The position numbers and the translations under genes were made by a program. A DNA stretch of 64,000 nt from contig NZ_WNXD01000002.1 in the NCBI RefSeq assembly GCF_014172375.1, forward strand, positions 1,736,001-1,800,000, in the 5' to 3' direction. The notes beneath the pieces were generated by a model that saw nothing but the letters and a program-made list of their open reading frames with translations, was not told the DNA's origin and searched no databases. Below are positions 30,937 through 41,034 of this stretch, one piece after another; the stretch's first letter is position 1, and each line of letters begins with the position of its first letter. Origin of the DNA: Pedobacter planticolens. Lineage in GTDB: Bacteria; Bacteroidota; Bacteroidia; Sphingobacteriales; Sphingobacteriaceae.

Positions 30937-33336
30937 ATGAAAATATCATACAGCTGGCTTAAACAATTTATACAAACCGATAAAACTCCACAAGAAATTT
31001 CTTTAATCTTAACCGATATTGGTTTAGAGGTAGAAAGTTTAGAAAAAGTTCAGCCTATTGTTGGCGGACTGGAAGGTTTGGTAATTGGCCATGTAGTTGA
31101 GTGTGCACAACACCCTAACGCAGATCGTTTGCGAGTAACAAAAGTTGATGTTGGTACGGGTGAATTATTGCAAATTGTATGCGGTGCACCAAATGTTGCT
31201 GCTGGTCAAAAAGTGGTTGTAGCTACTGTTGGTACAACAGTTTTTCCTAACGAGGGAGAACCTTTCAAAATCAATAAGTCAAAAATTAGAGGAGAAGTTT
31301 CTGAAGGGATGATTTGTGCAGAAGATGAAATTGGTTTAGGTATATCTCACGATGGAATTATGGTGTTGCCGGCAGATACAGAAATCAGTATGGCTGCAAA
31401 ATCTTATTTCAAAATGGATGATGATTTTATGTTTGAAATTGGTTTAACGCCAAATAGAGCAGATGCTGCTTCACATTTAGGTGTAGCGAGAGATTTAGCT
31501 GCTTATTTGCGTACTTCTTATCAAATGCCAGATGTGTCGGCTTTTAAAACTGAGAATGAGAATTTAAAAATCGAAGTTAAGGTTGAAGATACAATCGCTT
31601 GTTCACGTTATAGCAGTGTAACGCTAACAGGTGTAACAGTAAAATCATCGCCAGATTGGCTAAAAGATAAATTGAAAGTTATCGGTATCCGTCCGATTAA
31701 TAATATTGTAGATGCAACTAATTACGTGTTGCATGAATTGGGTCAGCCGTTGCATGCTTTTGATGCCGACCAAATTAAAGGCAAGCAAATTATTGTTAAA
31801 AAATGTGCTGAAGGAACTCCATTTGTAACTTTAGATGATGTAGAACGCAAACTTTCTGCAGATGATTTGATGATTTGTGATGCCGAAAAACCATTATGTA
31901 TTGCAGGTGTATTCGGGGGGAAAACTTCTGGCGTTAGCGAGAAAACCACAAATATTTTCTTGGAAAGTGCTTATTTCAATTCAGTTTCTGTACGTAAAAC
32001 TTCTAAAAGACATAATTTAAAAACAGATGCATCTTTCAGATATGAGCGTGGAACAGATCCAGAAATTACAATTATTGCTTTAAAACGTGCGGCGTTGTTA
32101 ATTCAAGAAGTGGCTGGTGGAGAAATTTCTTCTTCAATTTCAGACATTTATCCTGTTAAGTCAAACCCTTTTGATGTAGAAGTTAGTTATGCAAATATCG
32201 TAAAACTGATTGGTCAGGATATTCCTTCAGCAGAAATTAAAGCAATTATTTTAGCATTAGGAATTGAAGTAGTTGCAGAAACTACAGAATGTTTAAGTTT
32301 AAAAGTTCCAGCTTACAAAGTAGACGTTACTCGCGAATGTGATATTACAGAAGAGGTTTTGCGTATTTATGGCTACAACAATATTCATATTCCTACAAAA
32401 GTAAATGCCTCTTTGGCCTACACAGCAAAGCCGAATAAAGAGAATGTACAAAACCTAATTGCCGATATGCTTACCGCAAATGGGTTTTTAGAGATTTGGT
32501 GCAACTCGTTAACGCGTTCAGCTTTTTCAAAAAACCCTGATGAAGCTGTACAAATTTTAAATCCGTTAAGTTCAGATTTAAATGTAATGCGCCAAAGTTT
32601 ATTGCAACCTGCTTTAGAAAGCGTAGCTTATAATCAGAACCGCAAAAATTCAGATCTAAAATTATATGAATTTGGTAAAACCTATCATCATATTGATTCA
32701 AAATATGTAGAACGCCCACGGTTATTAATTTTAATTAGCGGCGCAAAACAAAGCGAACAATGGAATCATACTACTACACCATCTACATTTTATAATTTAA
32801 AAGCTGCGGTTGATGCGATAATTGGTCGTTTAGGTATTAGCAATTATCAAGTTGAAGAAGTGAAGGATGAAAACTTAGCCTATGGCTTAAAATATTTTAG
32901 AGGTGATAAAACATTGGTTTCTTTTGGAGCAGCAACTGCGGCCGATAGAAAACAAGCTGATGTAGATAAGGAAGTGTTTTATGCAGATTTTGACTGGCCT
33001 TTATTGTTAGATGCAGTTCGTAAAAATAAGATTGTAAATAAAGAAGTATCAAAATATCCGGCAGTGAGAAGAGATTTATCGATGTTGGTAGATGAGCAAA
33101 TTACTTTTGATGAATTGAAAGCAATCGCCTTTAAAACAGAGAAAAAACTAATTAAGAGTGTACAGGTATTTGATGTTTATCAAGGCGATAAATTACCAGT
33201 TGGCAAAAAATCTTATGCATTAAATTTCACTTTACAGGATGAAGAGCAAACTTTAACCGATAAACAAATTGATGCCATTATGCAAAAGATAATAGCTAAC
33301 TTAGCCCAAACTGCAAAAGCAGAGATAAGGAAATAA
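30937..33336 (+). CDS. pheT: Phenylalanine-tRNA ligase beta subunit
   Basis: The beta subunit binds tRNA-Phe and edits misacylated products in the alpha2-beta2 enzyme. It has 799 residues from the ATG at 30937 (MKISYSWLKQFIQTDKTPQE); the frame upstream offers only a TTG at 30916. Domain order: N-terminal and EMAP-like tRNA-binding domain (about 40-160, HPNADRLRVTKVDVG), B3/4 editing domain (GIRPINNIVDATNYVLHELG), B5 DNA-binding-like domain, a catalytic-like core, and a C-terminal anticodon-binding FDX-ACB domain (about 700-799, YPAVRRDLSMLVDEQITFDE). pheS is not in the window. Confidence 0.97.
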   Translation: MKISYSWLKQFIQTDKTPQEISLILTDIGLEVESLEKVQPIVGGLEGLVIGHVVECAQHPNADRLRVTKVDVGTGELLQIVCGAPNVAAGQKVVVATVGTTVFPNEGEPFKINKSKIRGEVSEGMICAEDEIGLGISHDGIMVLPADTEISMAAKSYFKMDDDFMFEIGLTPNRADAASHLGVARDLAAYLRTSYQMPDVSAFKTENENLKIEVKVEDTIACSRYSSVTLTGVTVKSSPDWLKDKLKVIGIRPINNIVDATNYVLHELGQPLHAFDADQIKGKQIIVKKCAEGTPFVTLDDVERKLSADDLMICDAEKPLCIAGVFGGKTSGVSEKTTNIFLESAYFNSVSVRKTSKRHNLKTDASFRYERGTDPEITIIALKRAALLIQEVAGGEISSSISDIYPVKSNPFDVEVSYANIVKLIGQDIPSAEIKAIILALGIEVVAETTECLSLKVPAYKVDVTRECDITEEVLRIYGYNNIHIPTKVNASLAYTAKPNKENVQNLIADMLTANGFLEIWCNSLTRSAFSKNPDEAVQILNPLSSDLNVMRQSLLQPALESVAYNQNRKNSDLKLYEFGKTYHHIDSKYVERPRLLILISGAKQSEQWNHTTTPSTFYNLKAAVDAIIGRLGISNYQVEEVKDENLAYGLKYFRGDKTLVSFGAATAADRKQADVDKEVFYADFDWPLLLDAVRKNKIVNKEVSKYPAVRRDLSMLVDEQITFDELKAIAFKTEKKLIKSVQVFDVYQGDKLPVGKKSYALNFTLQDEEQTLTDKQIDAIMQKIIANLAQTAKAEIRK

Positions 33337-33412
33337 TGAAAAGGCGGATGGTTGAGGGTAAGAAGGTTGAACTGTCTTATATCTCACATCTCAATACTAA
33401 TATCTAAAAAAA

Positions 33413-33703
33413 ATGTCTTCGGTTGCTGATCAATTAAATAGTGTATTACAAAAAACAGCTCGCTTAATTGAGCTTTGTAGTGCTTTGCAAGAAGAAAATG
33501 ATTTATTAAAATTAGAAAATCAGCAGACAAAAGCAGCCTTAGATGCTGCAAAAATAAAGCATACAGATCTCGATGAGAAGTTAAGGGTACTTAAATTAGC
33601 AAAGAGTATTGAAGGAACAAGTGAAAAGACACTTGATATAAAGCAAAAAATTAACGAATTTGTGCGAGAGATTGATAAGTGTGTAGTGTTGCTTAAAAAA
33701 TAA
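33413..33703 (+). CDS. Small coiled-coil protein upstream of zapA
   Basis: A 96-residue protein, almost wholly heptad-repeat helix (LNSVLQKTARLIELCSALQE; ENDLLKLENQQTKAALDAAK). It lies 31 nt before zapA on the same strand. Size, coiled coil and position recall ZapB, which binds ZapA at the division ring, but sequence similarity cannot be judged here. It probably works in cell division with ZapA. The start is the ATG at 33413. Confidence 0.75.
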   Translation: MSSVADQLNSVLQKTARLIELCSALQEENDLLKLENQQTKAALDAAKIKHTDLDEKLRVLKLAKSIEGTSEKTLDIKQKINEFVREIDKCVVLLKK

Positions 33704-33734
33704 GTGACATAAAATAATTGAAACTAAGCTAAAA

Positions 33735-34025
33735 ATGGGAGAAATCTCGATTAAAATAACTATTTCTGACCGTATTTACCCTTTAAAGGTGAATATGGAA
33801 GAAGAAGAAATTGTAAGACGGGCGGCTAAGATTATCAATGAGCGTATAAAAGACTACCAAGAAAATTATGCGGTTAGAGATAAACAGGATTTGCTTTCTA
33901 TGGCGGTGTTGCATTATGCAACGGCCGTTTTAAGAACAGAGCATAAGGTGCAAAACCAAGATACTGCAGTTGCCGAAAAAGTTGAAGAATTAGATAGTTT
34001 ATTAAACGGGTTTTTCGCTAAATAG
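33735..34025 (+). CDS. zapA: Cell division protein ZapA
   Basis: ZapA cross-links FtsZ filaments. The 96-residue protein has the family opening ISIKITISDRIYPLKVNMEE (about 4-23), then RRAAKIINERIKDY and a C-terminal coiled coil. It follows a ZapB-like coiled-coil gene and precedes rny; in gamma-proteobacteria the 6S RNA gene follows zapA, which makes the structured 190-nt gap after it interesting. Confidence 0.92.
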   Translation: MGEISIKITISDRIYPLKVNMEEEEIVRRAAKIINERIKDYQENYAVRDKQDLLSMAVLHYATAVLRTEHKVQNQDTAVAEKVEELDSLLNGFFAK

Positions 34026-34035
34026 AACGTTCTTT

Positions 34036-34207
34036 ATACTTAGTTTGCTTAATGAATTTTCATTGAACAAACTATAGTAGCTAATAAAATTTGGCCGTGG
34101 CTAAATTTTTATGTTTCAATATTTCCTAAGTAATTTATTCATCAGCTTTGCTGAAAATAAAGGTTTGGGTGCATGCGACATAATAATTTAGTTACGGTTT
34201 TTTTATA
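34036..34207 (+). ncRNA. Candidate structured RNA, possibly 6S RNA
   Basis: The 190-nt gap between zapA and rny has no ORF but several hairpins: a 15-bp stem at 34041-34074 (TAGTTTGCTTAATGA against TCATTGAACAAACTA), a second at about 34084-34112 (ATAAAATTTGGC against GCTAAATTTTTAT), a third with CAGCTTTGCTG near 34145-34155, and an end GTTACGGTTTTTTT. Length and synteny with zapA recall 6S RNA (ssrS), which sequesters RNA polymerase. I could not build the full 6S rod with its central bubble, so the class is a guess. Confidence 0.42.
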
Positions 34208-34216
34208 TAAAACAAA

Positions 34217-35779
34217 ATGGAGATTTTAGGAATAACGGGATGCGTACTTGCCAGCTTAGTTGTGGGTATTGCAATTGGCAGATACCTATTGCGCAACTTG
34301 CTAAAACAGCAAGAAGTAGCGGCACAGAGCAAAGCAAAAAAAATACTTAAAGATGCGGAAAGCAACGCTGAGATTTTAAAGAAAGATAGATTACTTGAGG
34401 CAAAAGAGAAGTTTTTGCAAATGAAAGCAGAACATGAGCAACAAGTAAATGCTAAAAATAATGAGGTTAACCAACGCGAAAATAGTGTTAAGCAGAAAGA
34501 ACAATCGCTTACACAGAAGTTGGAGAACATGAATCGCAAAGAACAAGAATTAGATACTCACAAAATTAACTTAGAGAAACAAACTGCTGTTGCCATTAAA
34601 AAGCAAGAAGAAGTTGATGTTTTGAAAAGTCAGCATGTACAACAATTAGAAACTATTGCAGGTTTAAGCGCTGAAGAAGCGAAGAACCAATTGATAGAGA
34701 ATATGAAGTCTGAAGCACGTTCTCAGGCTATGATGCAAGTTAAAGATATTGTTGATGAAGCTAAATTAACAGCTAGCAAAGAAGCTAAAAAAGTAGTTAT
34801 TCAAACTATTCAACGTACTGCTGCAGAAGCGGCGATAGAAAACTCAGTATCTATTTTTCATATCGATAGCGATGAAATTAAAGGTCGCGTTATTGGTAGA
34901 GAAGGAAGAAATATCCGTGCTTTAGAAGCTGCAACTGGAATTGAAATTATTGTAGATGATACGCCAGAGGCAATTATCCTTTCGGGATTTGATCCAGTTA
35001 GAAGAGAGATTGCCCGTTTGGCCTTACACCGTTTGGTAACAGATGGTCGTATTCACCCAGCTCGTATTGAGGAAGTGGTAGCTAAAACCAAAAAGCAAAT
35101 TGAAGATGAAATTGTAGAAATTGGTGAGCGTACAGTTATCGATTTAGGTATTCATGGTTTGCACCCTGAGTTAATTAGAATGGTTGGGCGTATGCGTTAT
35201 CGTTCTTCTTACGGTCAAAATTTATTGCATCACTCGCGTGAGGTAGCTAATTTCTGTGCTACAATGGCAGCAGAATTAGGCTTAAATGCAAAAATGGCCA
35301 AACGTGCTGGTTTACTTCATGATATAGGTAAAGTGCCTGATGATAATCCGGAATTACCACACGCAATTTTGGGTATGCAATTGGCAGAGAAATATAAAGA
35401 ACACCCTGAAATTTGCAATGCAATTGGAGCTCACCACGACGAGATTGAAATGACTTCAATGATTTCGCCAATTATCCAAGCTTGTGACTCGATTTCGGGA
35501 GCAAGACCTGGGGCAAGACGTGAAGTGGTAGAAAGTTACATTAAACGTTTAAAAGAGTTAGAAGAATTAGCATTATCATATCCTGGCGTAGAGAAAACTT
35601 TTGCGATACAGGCAGGTAGAGAATTGCGTGTAATTGTAGAAAGTGAAAGAATTACAGATGCACAAGCAGAATTATTAGCGGCAGATATTTCTAATCGTAT
35701 TCAAACTGAAATGACTTATCCTGGTCAGATTAAAGTTACGGTAATTAGAGAAACTAGATCCGTAGCATTTGCTAAGTAA
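34217..35779 (+). CDS. rny: Ribonuclease Y
   Basis: RNase Y is a membrane-anchored endoribonuclease that starts mRNA decay. The 520-residue protein has an N-terminal membrane segment (about 4-20), a long coiled coil (about 30-200), a KH domain with GREGRNI (227-233) and an HD domain with the metal-binding H368-D369 in [19 protein letters not shown]. The C-terminus [14 protein letters not shown] is typical of the family. It is followed by a strong terminator. Confidence 0.97.
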   Translation: MEILGITGCVLASLVVGIAIGRYLLRNLLKQQEVAAQSKAKKILKDAESNAEILKKDRLLEAKEKFLQMKAEHEQQVNAKNNEVNQRENSVKQKEQSLTQKLENMNRKEQELDTHKINLEKQTAVAIKKQEEVDVLKSQHVQQLETIAGLSAEEAKNQLIENMKSEARSQAMMQVKDIVDEAKLTASKEAKKVVIQTIQRTAAEAAIENSVSIFHIDSDEIKGRVIGREGRNIRALEAATGIEIIVDDTPEAIILSGFDPVRREIARLALHRLVTDGRIHPARIEEVVAKTKKQIEDEIVEIGERTVIDLGIHGLHPELIRMVGRMRYRSSYGQNLLHHSREVANFCATMAAELGLNAKMAKRAGLLHDIGKVPDDNPELPHAILGMQLAEKYKEHPEICNAIGAHHDEIEMTSMISPIIQACDSISGARPGARREVVESYIKRLKELEELALSYPGVEKTFAIQAGRELRVIVESERITDAQAELLAADISNRIQTEMTYPGQIKVTVIRETRSVAFAK

Positions 35780-35805
35780 TTTATAATAGCATAAAATTAA
35801 TTTTT

Positions 35806-35836
35806 AAAAGCGATAGGTTTCTCTATCGCTTTTTTT
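35806..35836 (+). terminator. Terminator of rny
   Basis: A perfect 11-bp stem, AAAAGCGATAG with CTATCGCTTTT, followed by a T-run. Confidence 0.88.
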
Positions 35837-35864
35837 ATTTTTATACAATCAAATCATTCCAGTT

Positions 35865-35891
35865 TGTCATCCTGAGCTTGTCGAAGGATCT
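35865..35891. repeat. Dispersed CTTGTCGAAG repeat, copy 3
   Basis: TGTCATCCTGAGCTTGTCGA followed by AGGATCT. It is nearly the same as copy 1 at 2989-3016 and again lies just after a terminated gene. Confidence 0.7.
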
Positions 35892-35932
35892 ATAAATAAA
35901 GAACAAGACAATAAGGGATATAATTTTGAACC

Positions 35933-36433
35933 ATGGAACAAATAGAAAAACGCGCAGTAGATGTGCTTTTTGATAAATATGCAGAAAGCCATCAAAATCA
36001 TACGAATGAGTTAATACACTGGATTTGTGTACCGCTAATTGTTTTTAGCTTGTTGGGTTTAGTTTGGCAAATTCCATTTCCAGAATTAAGTTTTTTAGGA
36101 CAATATAAAACCTTCTTTAACTGGGCATCTTTCCTACTTGCCTTTTCCTTGTATTACTATTTTACACTTTCTCCCGTACTGTTTTTTATAATGATATGGG
36201 TAGTAGGACTTATGAGCTTTTTTATTGTAAAGATAGAGCATGCGGTTGGGTTAGGGAGCGGAACTGCTTACGGCATTTATGCTGCTATATTTGTACTAGC
36301 TTGGATCGGTCAATTTATTGGTCATAAAATAGAAGGAAAGAAGCCTTCATTTTTAGATGATGTTAAGTTTTTGTTAATTGGCCCAATTTGGTTATTGCAC
36401 TTCATTTGTAAAAAAATTGGCTTAAAATATTAA
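35933..36433 (+). CDS. DUF962 (Mpo1-like) membrane protein
   Basis: A 166-residue membrane protein of the Mpo1/YGL010w family. The yeast member is an Fe2+-dependent dioxygenase in alpha-oxidation of 2-hydroxy fatty acids; whether this one has that activity is inferred. The family histidine motifs are present: ESHQNHTNELIHWICVPL (about 18-35), KIEHAVGLG and GQFIGHKIEGKKPSF (about 120-134). About four hydrophobic segments separate them. It stands alone after a dispersed repeat. Confidence 0.87.
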   Translation: MEQIEKRAVDVLFDKYAESHQNHTNELIHWICVPLIVFSLLGLVWQIPFPELSFLGQYKTFFNWASFLLAFSLYYYFTLSPVLFFIMIWVVGLMSFFIVKIEHAVGLGSGTAYGIYAAIFVLAWIGQFIGHKIEGKKPSFLDDVKFLLIGPIWLLHFICKKIGLKY

Positions 36434-36508
36434 TTCTCTTAGTATTTAACAATTTGTTAACCTGTGGGTAAACGAATAGTAATTTACAGCTAACATATAG
36501 CTAACATT

Positions 36509-39349
36509 GTGGTAATAGTTTTGCCTAAACAAAAAATAGGCAAATTGAAATCACAATTAACTTTAAAAAAAGCATTATTAACCTTACTATTTGTAGTTAT
36601 TGGTGCAACTGTTTTCGCTCAAGGAACAGGAAAAATCTCAGGTACAGTATCAGATAAAAAAACTGGCGAAACGCTGATTGGTGTTTCTGTTAAAATCGCT
36701 GGCACAACAAGAGGTGTAGGTACAGATGTAGATGGTAAATATATATTTCCAAGTCTAGCAGAAGGTAAATACGTTATTGAAATATCTTATGTTGGCTATT
36801 CAACTAAAAAAATCACAGATGTAGAGGTTAAAAATAATACCACTACTTCATTAAATGTGATTATGGAAGAAGCGGGTTCTCAAACCTTAAATCAAGTTGT
36901 AATTACAGCGAGTTTTAAACAAGAGTCGGTTAATTCATTGTATGCAAAACAAAAAAATAGTGCTGTAATTTCTGATGGTGTTTCAAGCGATCAAATTAAA
37001 AAATCTCCAGATAAAAATACATCGGATGTTTTGAAAAGGATAAGTGGTGCTACAATTCAAGATAATAAATTTGTAGTAATTAGAGGATTAAGCGATAGAT
37101 ACAATACAGCAACGCTTGATGGCGCTACATTACCGAGTACAGAGCCAAATAGAAAAGCATTTTCATTTGATATTGTACCGTCAAATTTGGTAGACAATAT
37201 CATTGTTAGCAAAACTGCTACACCAGACCTGCCGGCAGATTTTGCAGGTGGCGCTATTCAAATTGTAACCAAAGATATTCCTGATCAGAACTTTTTTAGT
37301 GTTGGTATTGGTGAAGGTTATAATACTGCATCTACTTTTAAGGATTTTAAGAGCGGTGCTAGAAATGCAACCGATTATTTAGGATTTGATAATGGCAACA
37401 AAGCTTTACCTGCAAGTTTTCCATCAACCAGCAAAATTGTAAATAGAGCACTTACACAAACTCAAGGTATTGCTGCAATGAAAAGCTTGCCACAAGATTT
37501 TAATATCTATTCAAGCTCGGCATTACCTACACAAAATTTGTTGCTAAGCTTAGGACGAGTTAAGAACTTTAAAGGAGGTAATAAGTTTGGTGCCTTACTA
37601 TCATTAACTTATCGTAATTCGCAAACAATTAATAATGATGTAATTCGTGATTATGTTGATGTGGATTATCGAGATAATGTATATAAATTTTCGACTAATA
37701 TTGGTGCGATTGCCAATTTCGCTTATAGCTATGGTAAAAGTAAAATCACCTTCAAAAATATCTATAACAGAACGTATGATGATAATTTTTTATCAAGAAC
37801 TGGTTTAAACTCAAGTATTGGTGGTGGGGCAGATGTGAAGTTTTTTGCTTTTGATTTGATGCAAAAAGCTCTATTGAAATCAACTTTAGAAGGCACACAT
37901 CCGCTAGGTGAAAAAGCAAAAATTAACTGGTCTTTAAGCTACAGTAATATATTAAATGATCAGCCAGATCAGAAGAAAGTTTCTTATTACAGAAACCGAT
38001 CGGATATTGGCTCGCCTGACTATGTTTATTTTGCCAATGTTACCACTTTAGGTAAAGAAAATACGAGATTGTATTCAACACTCAACGAGGATAATTATTC
38101 GGCTGCTGCTAATTATACTCTACCATTAAAAATGTTCGGACAAACTTCAATATTTAAAACAGGGCTAAGTTCTTTATATCGCAACCGTACATTTGGTGCA
38201 AGATTTTTAGGTTTACAACTAAATACTGCTGCATCTGATGCGAATTTAATAAGACAAAGACCATTAAATACCTTATTTGGTAGAGATGTATTAAGTAATG
38301 GATCTTATAACCTAGATGAAATTCCAGGTGATGCAGATAGTTATACTGCAAACTCTATGACTAATGCTGGTTATTTAATGTTAGATAACAAATTAGGCGC
38401 AAAATCAAGATTGGTATGGGGCGTACGTGTAGAGCAATTCCACGTAGCGTTGGATGCAAAGGTGAAAACTCCACAAACATCGGTTGATCAGAATTATGTA
38501 GATATCTTGCCATCCGTAAATTATACCTATAGCTTAACACCAAAAATTAATTTAAGAGCATCATATTACCGCACTTTGGCACGCCCAGAGTTTAGAGAAT
38601 TATCTTCTGGATCATTTTATGATTACGAATTGTTAGCGCAACAACAAGGAGATCCTTCTTTAAAGGAAGCAAAAATTGATAATGCTGATGTTAGATTTGA
38701 ATTTTATCCACAAGCTGGACAAGTTATATCGGTTTCCGCTTTCTACAAAAAATTTCATAATGCAATCGAATCTTTCAATAGTGATGTAAACTCTTCGAGA
38801 ACAATTACCTATATGAATACAGATAATGTAAATGTATACGGTGTTGAGTTTGAGTTGCGTAAAACGTTAGATTTTATTGCTGAAACTGATTTTTTAAAGA
38901 AGACAACATTCTATACCAATCTTTCATTTATAAAATCGAAAGTTGAAACCAATAACGTTGGTATCACTTTGTTAGAACCAAGCAGACCAATGGTTGGTCA
39001 GGCACCTTACGTCATCAATGCAGGTTTACAACACAGCTTCTTAAATGATAAATTAAGTTTTAACGCTTTATATAACAGGGTTGGTCGTAAGTTGAATATT
39101 GCTGGTGGTCGTCTTTTCCATGGTGTTTGGGAAAACCCTCGTGATGCGGTTGATTTGCAATTGGCATTGAAAGTATTAAAAACAAAAGGAGAGTTGAAAT
39201 TTAATGCTGGCGATATCTTAAATCAACGCACAACTTTCTATTTTGATAATGATCAGGACAAAAAATATAGTGTAGCAAATGGAGATTATACTTTAAGTAG
39301 TTATAAACCAGGTGCAAATTACTCGTTATCATTTACGTATACGTTTTAA
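36509..39349 (+). CDS. TonB-dependent receptor with carboxypeptidase-like domain
   Basis: An outer-membrane receptor of 946 residues. A signal peptide (LLTLLFVVIGATVFAQ, ending about residue 38) is followed by a CarboxypepD_reg-like domain (ISGTVSDKKTGETLIGVSVK), a plug domain (VVIRGLSDRYNTATLDGATL) and a 22-strand barrel ending YSLSFTYTF. No ATG lies near the N-terminus: GTG at 36509 or TTG at 36521 must serve. A beta-helix lipoprotein gene follows after about 110 nt, so the pair may form a surface import system for an unknown ligand; no SusD-type gene is present. Confidence 0.9.
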   Translation: MVIVLPKQKIGKLKSQLTLKKALLTLLFVVIGATVFAQGTGKISGTVSDKKTGETLIGVSVKIAGTTRGVGTDVDGKYIFPSLAEGKYVIEISYVGYSTKKITDVEVKNNTTTSLNVIMEEAGSQTLNQVVITASFKQESVNSLYAKQKNSAVISDGVSSDQIKKSPDKNTSDVLKRISGATIQDNKFVVIRGLSDRYNTATLDGATLPSTEPNRKAFSFDIVPSNLVDNIIVSKTATPDLPADFAGGAIQIVTKDIPDQNFFSVGIGEGYNTASTFKDFKSGARNATDYLGFDNGNKALPASFPSTSKIVNRALTQTQGIAAMKSLPQDFNIYSSSALPTQNLLLSLGRVKNFKGGNKFGALLSLTYRNSQTINNDVIRDYVDVDYRDNVYKFSTNIGAIANFAYSYGKSKITFKNIYNRTYDDNFLSRTGLNSSIGGGADVKFFAFDLMQKALLKSTLEGTHPLGEKAKINWSLSYSNILNDQPDQKKVSYYRNRSDIGSPDYVYFANVTTLGKENTRLYSTLNEDNYSAAANYTLPLKMFGQTSIFKTGLSSLYRNRTFGARFLGLQLNTAASDANLIRQRPLNTLFGRDVLSNGSYNLDEIPGDADSYTANSMTNAGYLMLDNKLGAKSRLVWGVRVEQFHVALDAKVKTPQTSVDQNYVDILPSVNYTYSLTPKINLRASYYRTLARPEFRELSSGSFYDYELLAQQQGDPSLKEAKIDNADVRFEFYPQAGQVISVSAFYKKFHNAIESFNSDVNSSRTITYMNTDNVNVYGVEFELRKTLDFIAETDFLKKTTFYTNLSFIKSKVETNNVGITLLEPSRPMVGQAPYVINAGLQHSFLNDKLSFNALYNRVGRKLNIAGGRLFHGVWENPRDAVDLQLALKVLKTKGELKFNAGDILNQRTTFYFDNDQDKKYSVANGDYTLSSYKPGANYSLSFTYTF

Positions 39350-39461
39350 TGTTAAGTTATTGTTGCTTAAGTAGGTGTATTGTTAATGATAACTTAAAGT
39401 AATCTTAATCATTGAATTATATCTATATCGCACTTTTGAAAAAAATAAAATTTTAAATAAA

Positions 39462-40895
39462 ATGAAAAAACAATTATTACTTTGTGCGCTAAGCGTGTTA
39501 GTTTTTTTGGCAAGCTGTTCTAAAACGGATAATGGTGGAGATGTAAATCCGCCAGCAGATGCAAATACAGTAGAAATTTCTGGTGATGTAACTGCAAGCA
39601 CAACTTGGTCTGCAAGTAAAATTTATGTATTAAAAGGAAATGTTTTTGTAACCAACAATGCTACATTAACAATCGAAGCTGGTACCATTATTAAAGGTGA
39701 TAAAGCAACTAAAGGAGCTTTAATTATTACTAGAGGAGCTAAAATTATGGCTGTTGGTACAGTAGATAAACCAATTGTATTTACTTCAAGCATCGCAGCT
39801 GGCGCCCGTAAAGAAGGCGATTGGGGAGGTGTTATTTTATTAGGTAAAGCCCAAAATAATTTAGGTACTTCTGTGCCAATTGAAGGTATTTCAGATGCTA
39901 CTGATAAAGGAAAACATGGTGGTACTGATAATGCAGATAACTCTGGTACTATGAAATATGTGCGTATTGAATATGCAGGTATTGCTTTAAGTCCAGATAA
40001 CGAAATTAATGGTTTAACTTTCGGTTCTGTTGGTTCAGGTACAACTATTGATTATATTGAAGTTTATCGTTCTGGTGATGATGCTTATGAATGGTTCGGT
40101 GGTTCGGTTAACTGTTCTCACTTAATCGCTATTGATTCTTGGGATGATGATTTTGATACTGATAACGGTTTCTCAGGTAAAGTTCAATTTGGTTTAGCAC
40201 AACGTTTAGCTGTAACTGCTGATGTATCTGGTTCTAACGGTTTCGAATCAGACAACAACGCTGCTGGTGATAACGCTACTCCACAAACTTCAGCTGTCTT
40301 CTCAAACATGACAATTTTAGGTCCAGTAGGTTCAGGTGGTTCAAGTATTAATGCAAACTTCCAGCATGGTGCTCAAATCCGCCGTAATTCTGCAATAAGC
40401 ATCTTCAACTCTGTTATTGTTGGTTATACAGAAGGTATTTTCTTTGATGACGCTTTACCTGCAGGTGGTACATTAAACTCTTCAGGTAACTTATCTGCTG
40501 GAAGATCTGTAATTGCTAATAACTTAATCTATAATAGCAACAGTAAATCAAACCAAATCAAAGCTTCTAATGCTACAGCTTTAGGCGTAATTTCTCCATT
40601 ATTAACTGTAAGTAATACCTTTGATGCTGCTGCAACTGCCGCATCTATCTTCACAGATCCTTATAAATATTCTGCTGACTTAGTTGCAACTGCCAGAGTT
40701 GGTGTTCCTAACTTCACTGTTGTTGCTGCTTCTGCCGCCGCTAGTGGTGCATTATTTACTGATGCTAAATTAGCTTCAGGATTTGATAAAACGGTAACTT
40801 TTAAAGGTGCTTTCGGTGCTACTAATTGGGCTTCGAGTTGGGCAAATTTTAACCCACAGGGTTTAGCTTACACTACACCTGGTGCTGTAAATTAA
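39462..40895 (+). CDS. Surface lipoprotein with right-handed beta-helix region
   Basis: A 477-residue lipoprotein; the lipobox ends at C19 (LVFLASC). The mature protein starts VEISGDVTASTTWSASKIYV and carries beta-helix-like rungs (ATLTIEAGTIIKGD; KIMAVGTVDKPIVFTSS; DWGGVILLGKAQNN) and an acidic, Ca-binding-like stretch (DSWDDDFDTDNGF). Such proteins in Bacteroidota are often encoded beside a TonB receptor, as here. The long poly-Ala/Thr C-terminal segment is not a clear T9SS sorting domain. A strong terminator ends the unit. Confidence 0.83.
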   Translation: MKKQLLLCALSVLVFLASCSKTDNGGDVNPPADANTVEISGDVTASTTWSASKIYVLKGNVFVTNNATLTIEAGTIIKGDKATKGALIITRGAKIMAVGTVDKPIVFTSSIAAGARKEGDWGGVILLGKAQNNLGTSVPIEGISDATDKGKHGGTDNADNSGTMKYVRIEYAGIALSPDNEINGLTFGSVGSGTTIDYIEVYRSGDDAYEWFGGSVNCSHLIAIDSWDDDFDTDNGFSGKVQFGLAQRLAVTADVSGSNGFESDNNAAGDNATPQTSAVFSNMTILGPVGSGGSSINANFQHGAQIRRNSAISIFNSVIVGYTEGIFFDDALPAGGTLNSSGNLSAGRSVIANNLIYNSNSKSNQIKASNATALGVISPLLTVSNTFDAAATAASIFTDPYKYSADLVATARVGVPNFTVVAASAAASGALFTDAKLASGFDKTVTFKGAFGATNWASSWANFNPQGLAYTTPGAVN

Positions 40896-40911
40896 TAAGA
40901 AATATAAATAA

Positions 40912-40948
40912 AAAAAGCTGCTTCGACTTTTGTTGGAGCAGCTTTTTG
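40912..40948 (+). terminator. Terminator of the TonB receptor unit
   Basis: AAAAAGCTGCTTCGAC pairs with GTTGGAGCAGCTTTTT, one or two wobble pairs, followed by further T. Confidence 0.85.
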
Positions 40949-41034
40949 TTTTAGTAGATTTTTCACTTATTTATTAAATTAAACATGTAGCGAAAGCAGC
41001 TTAGTTTACGTATTGATAATAAATATAAAACGCT

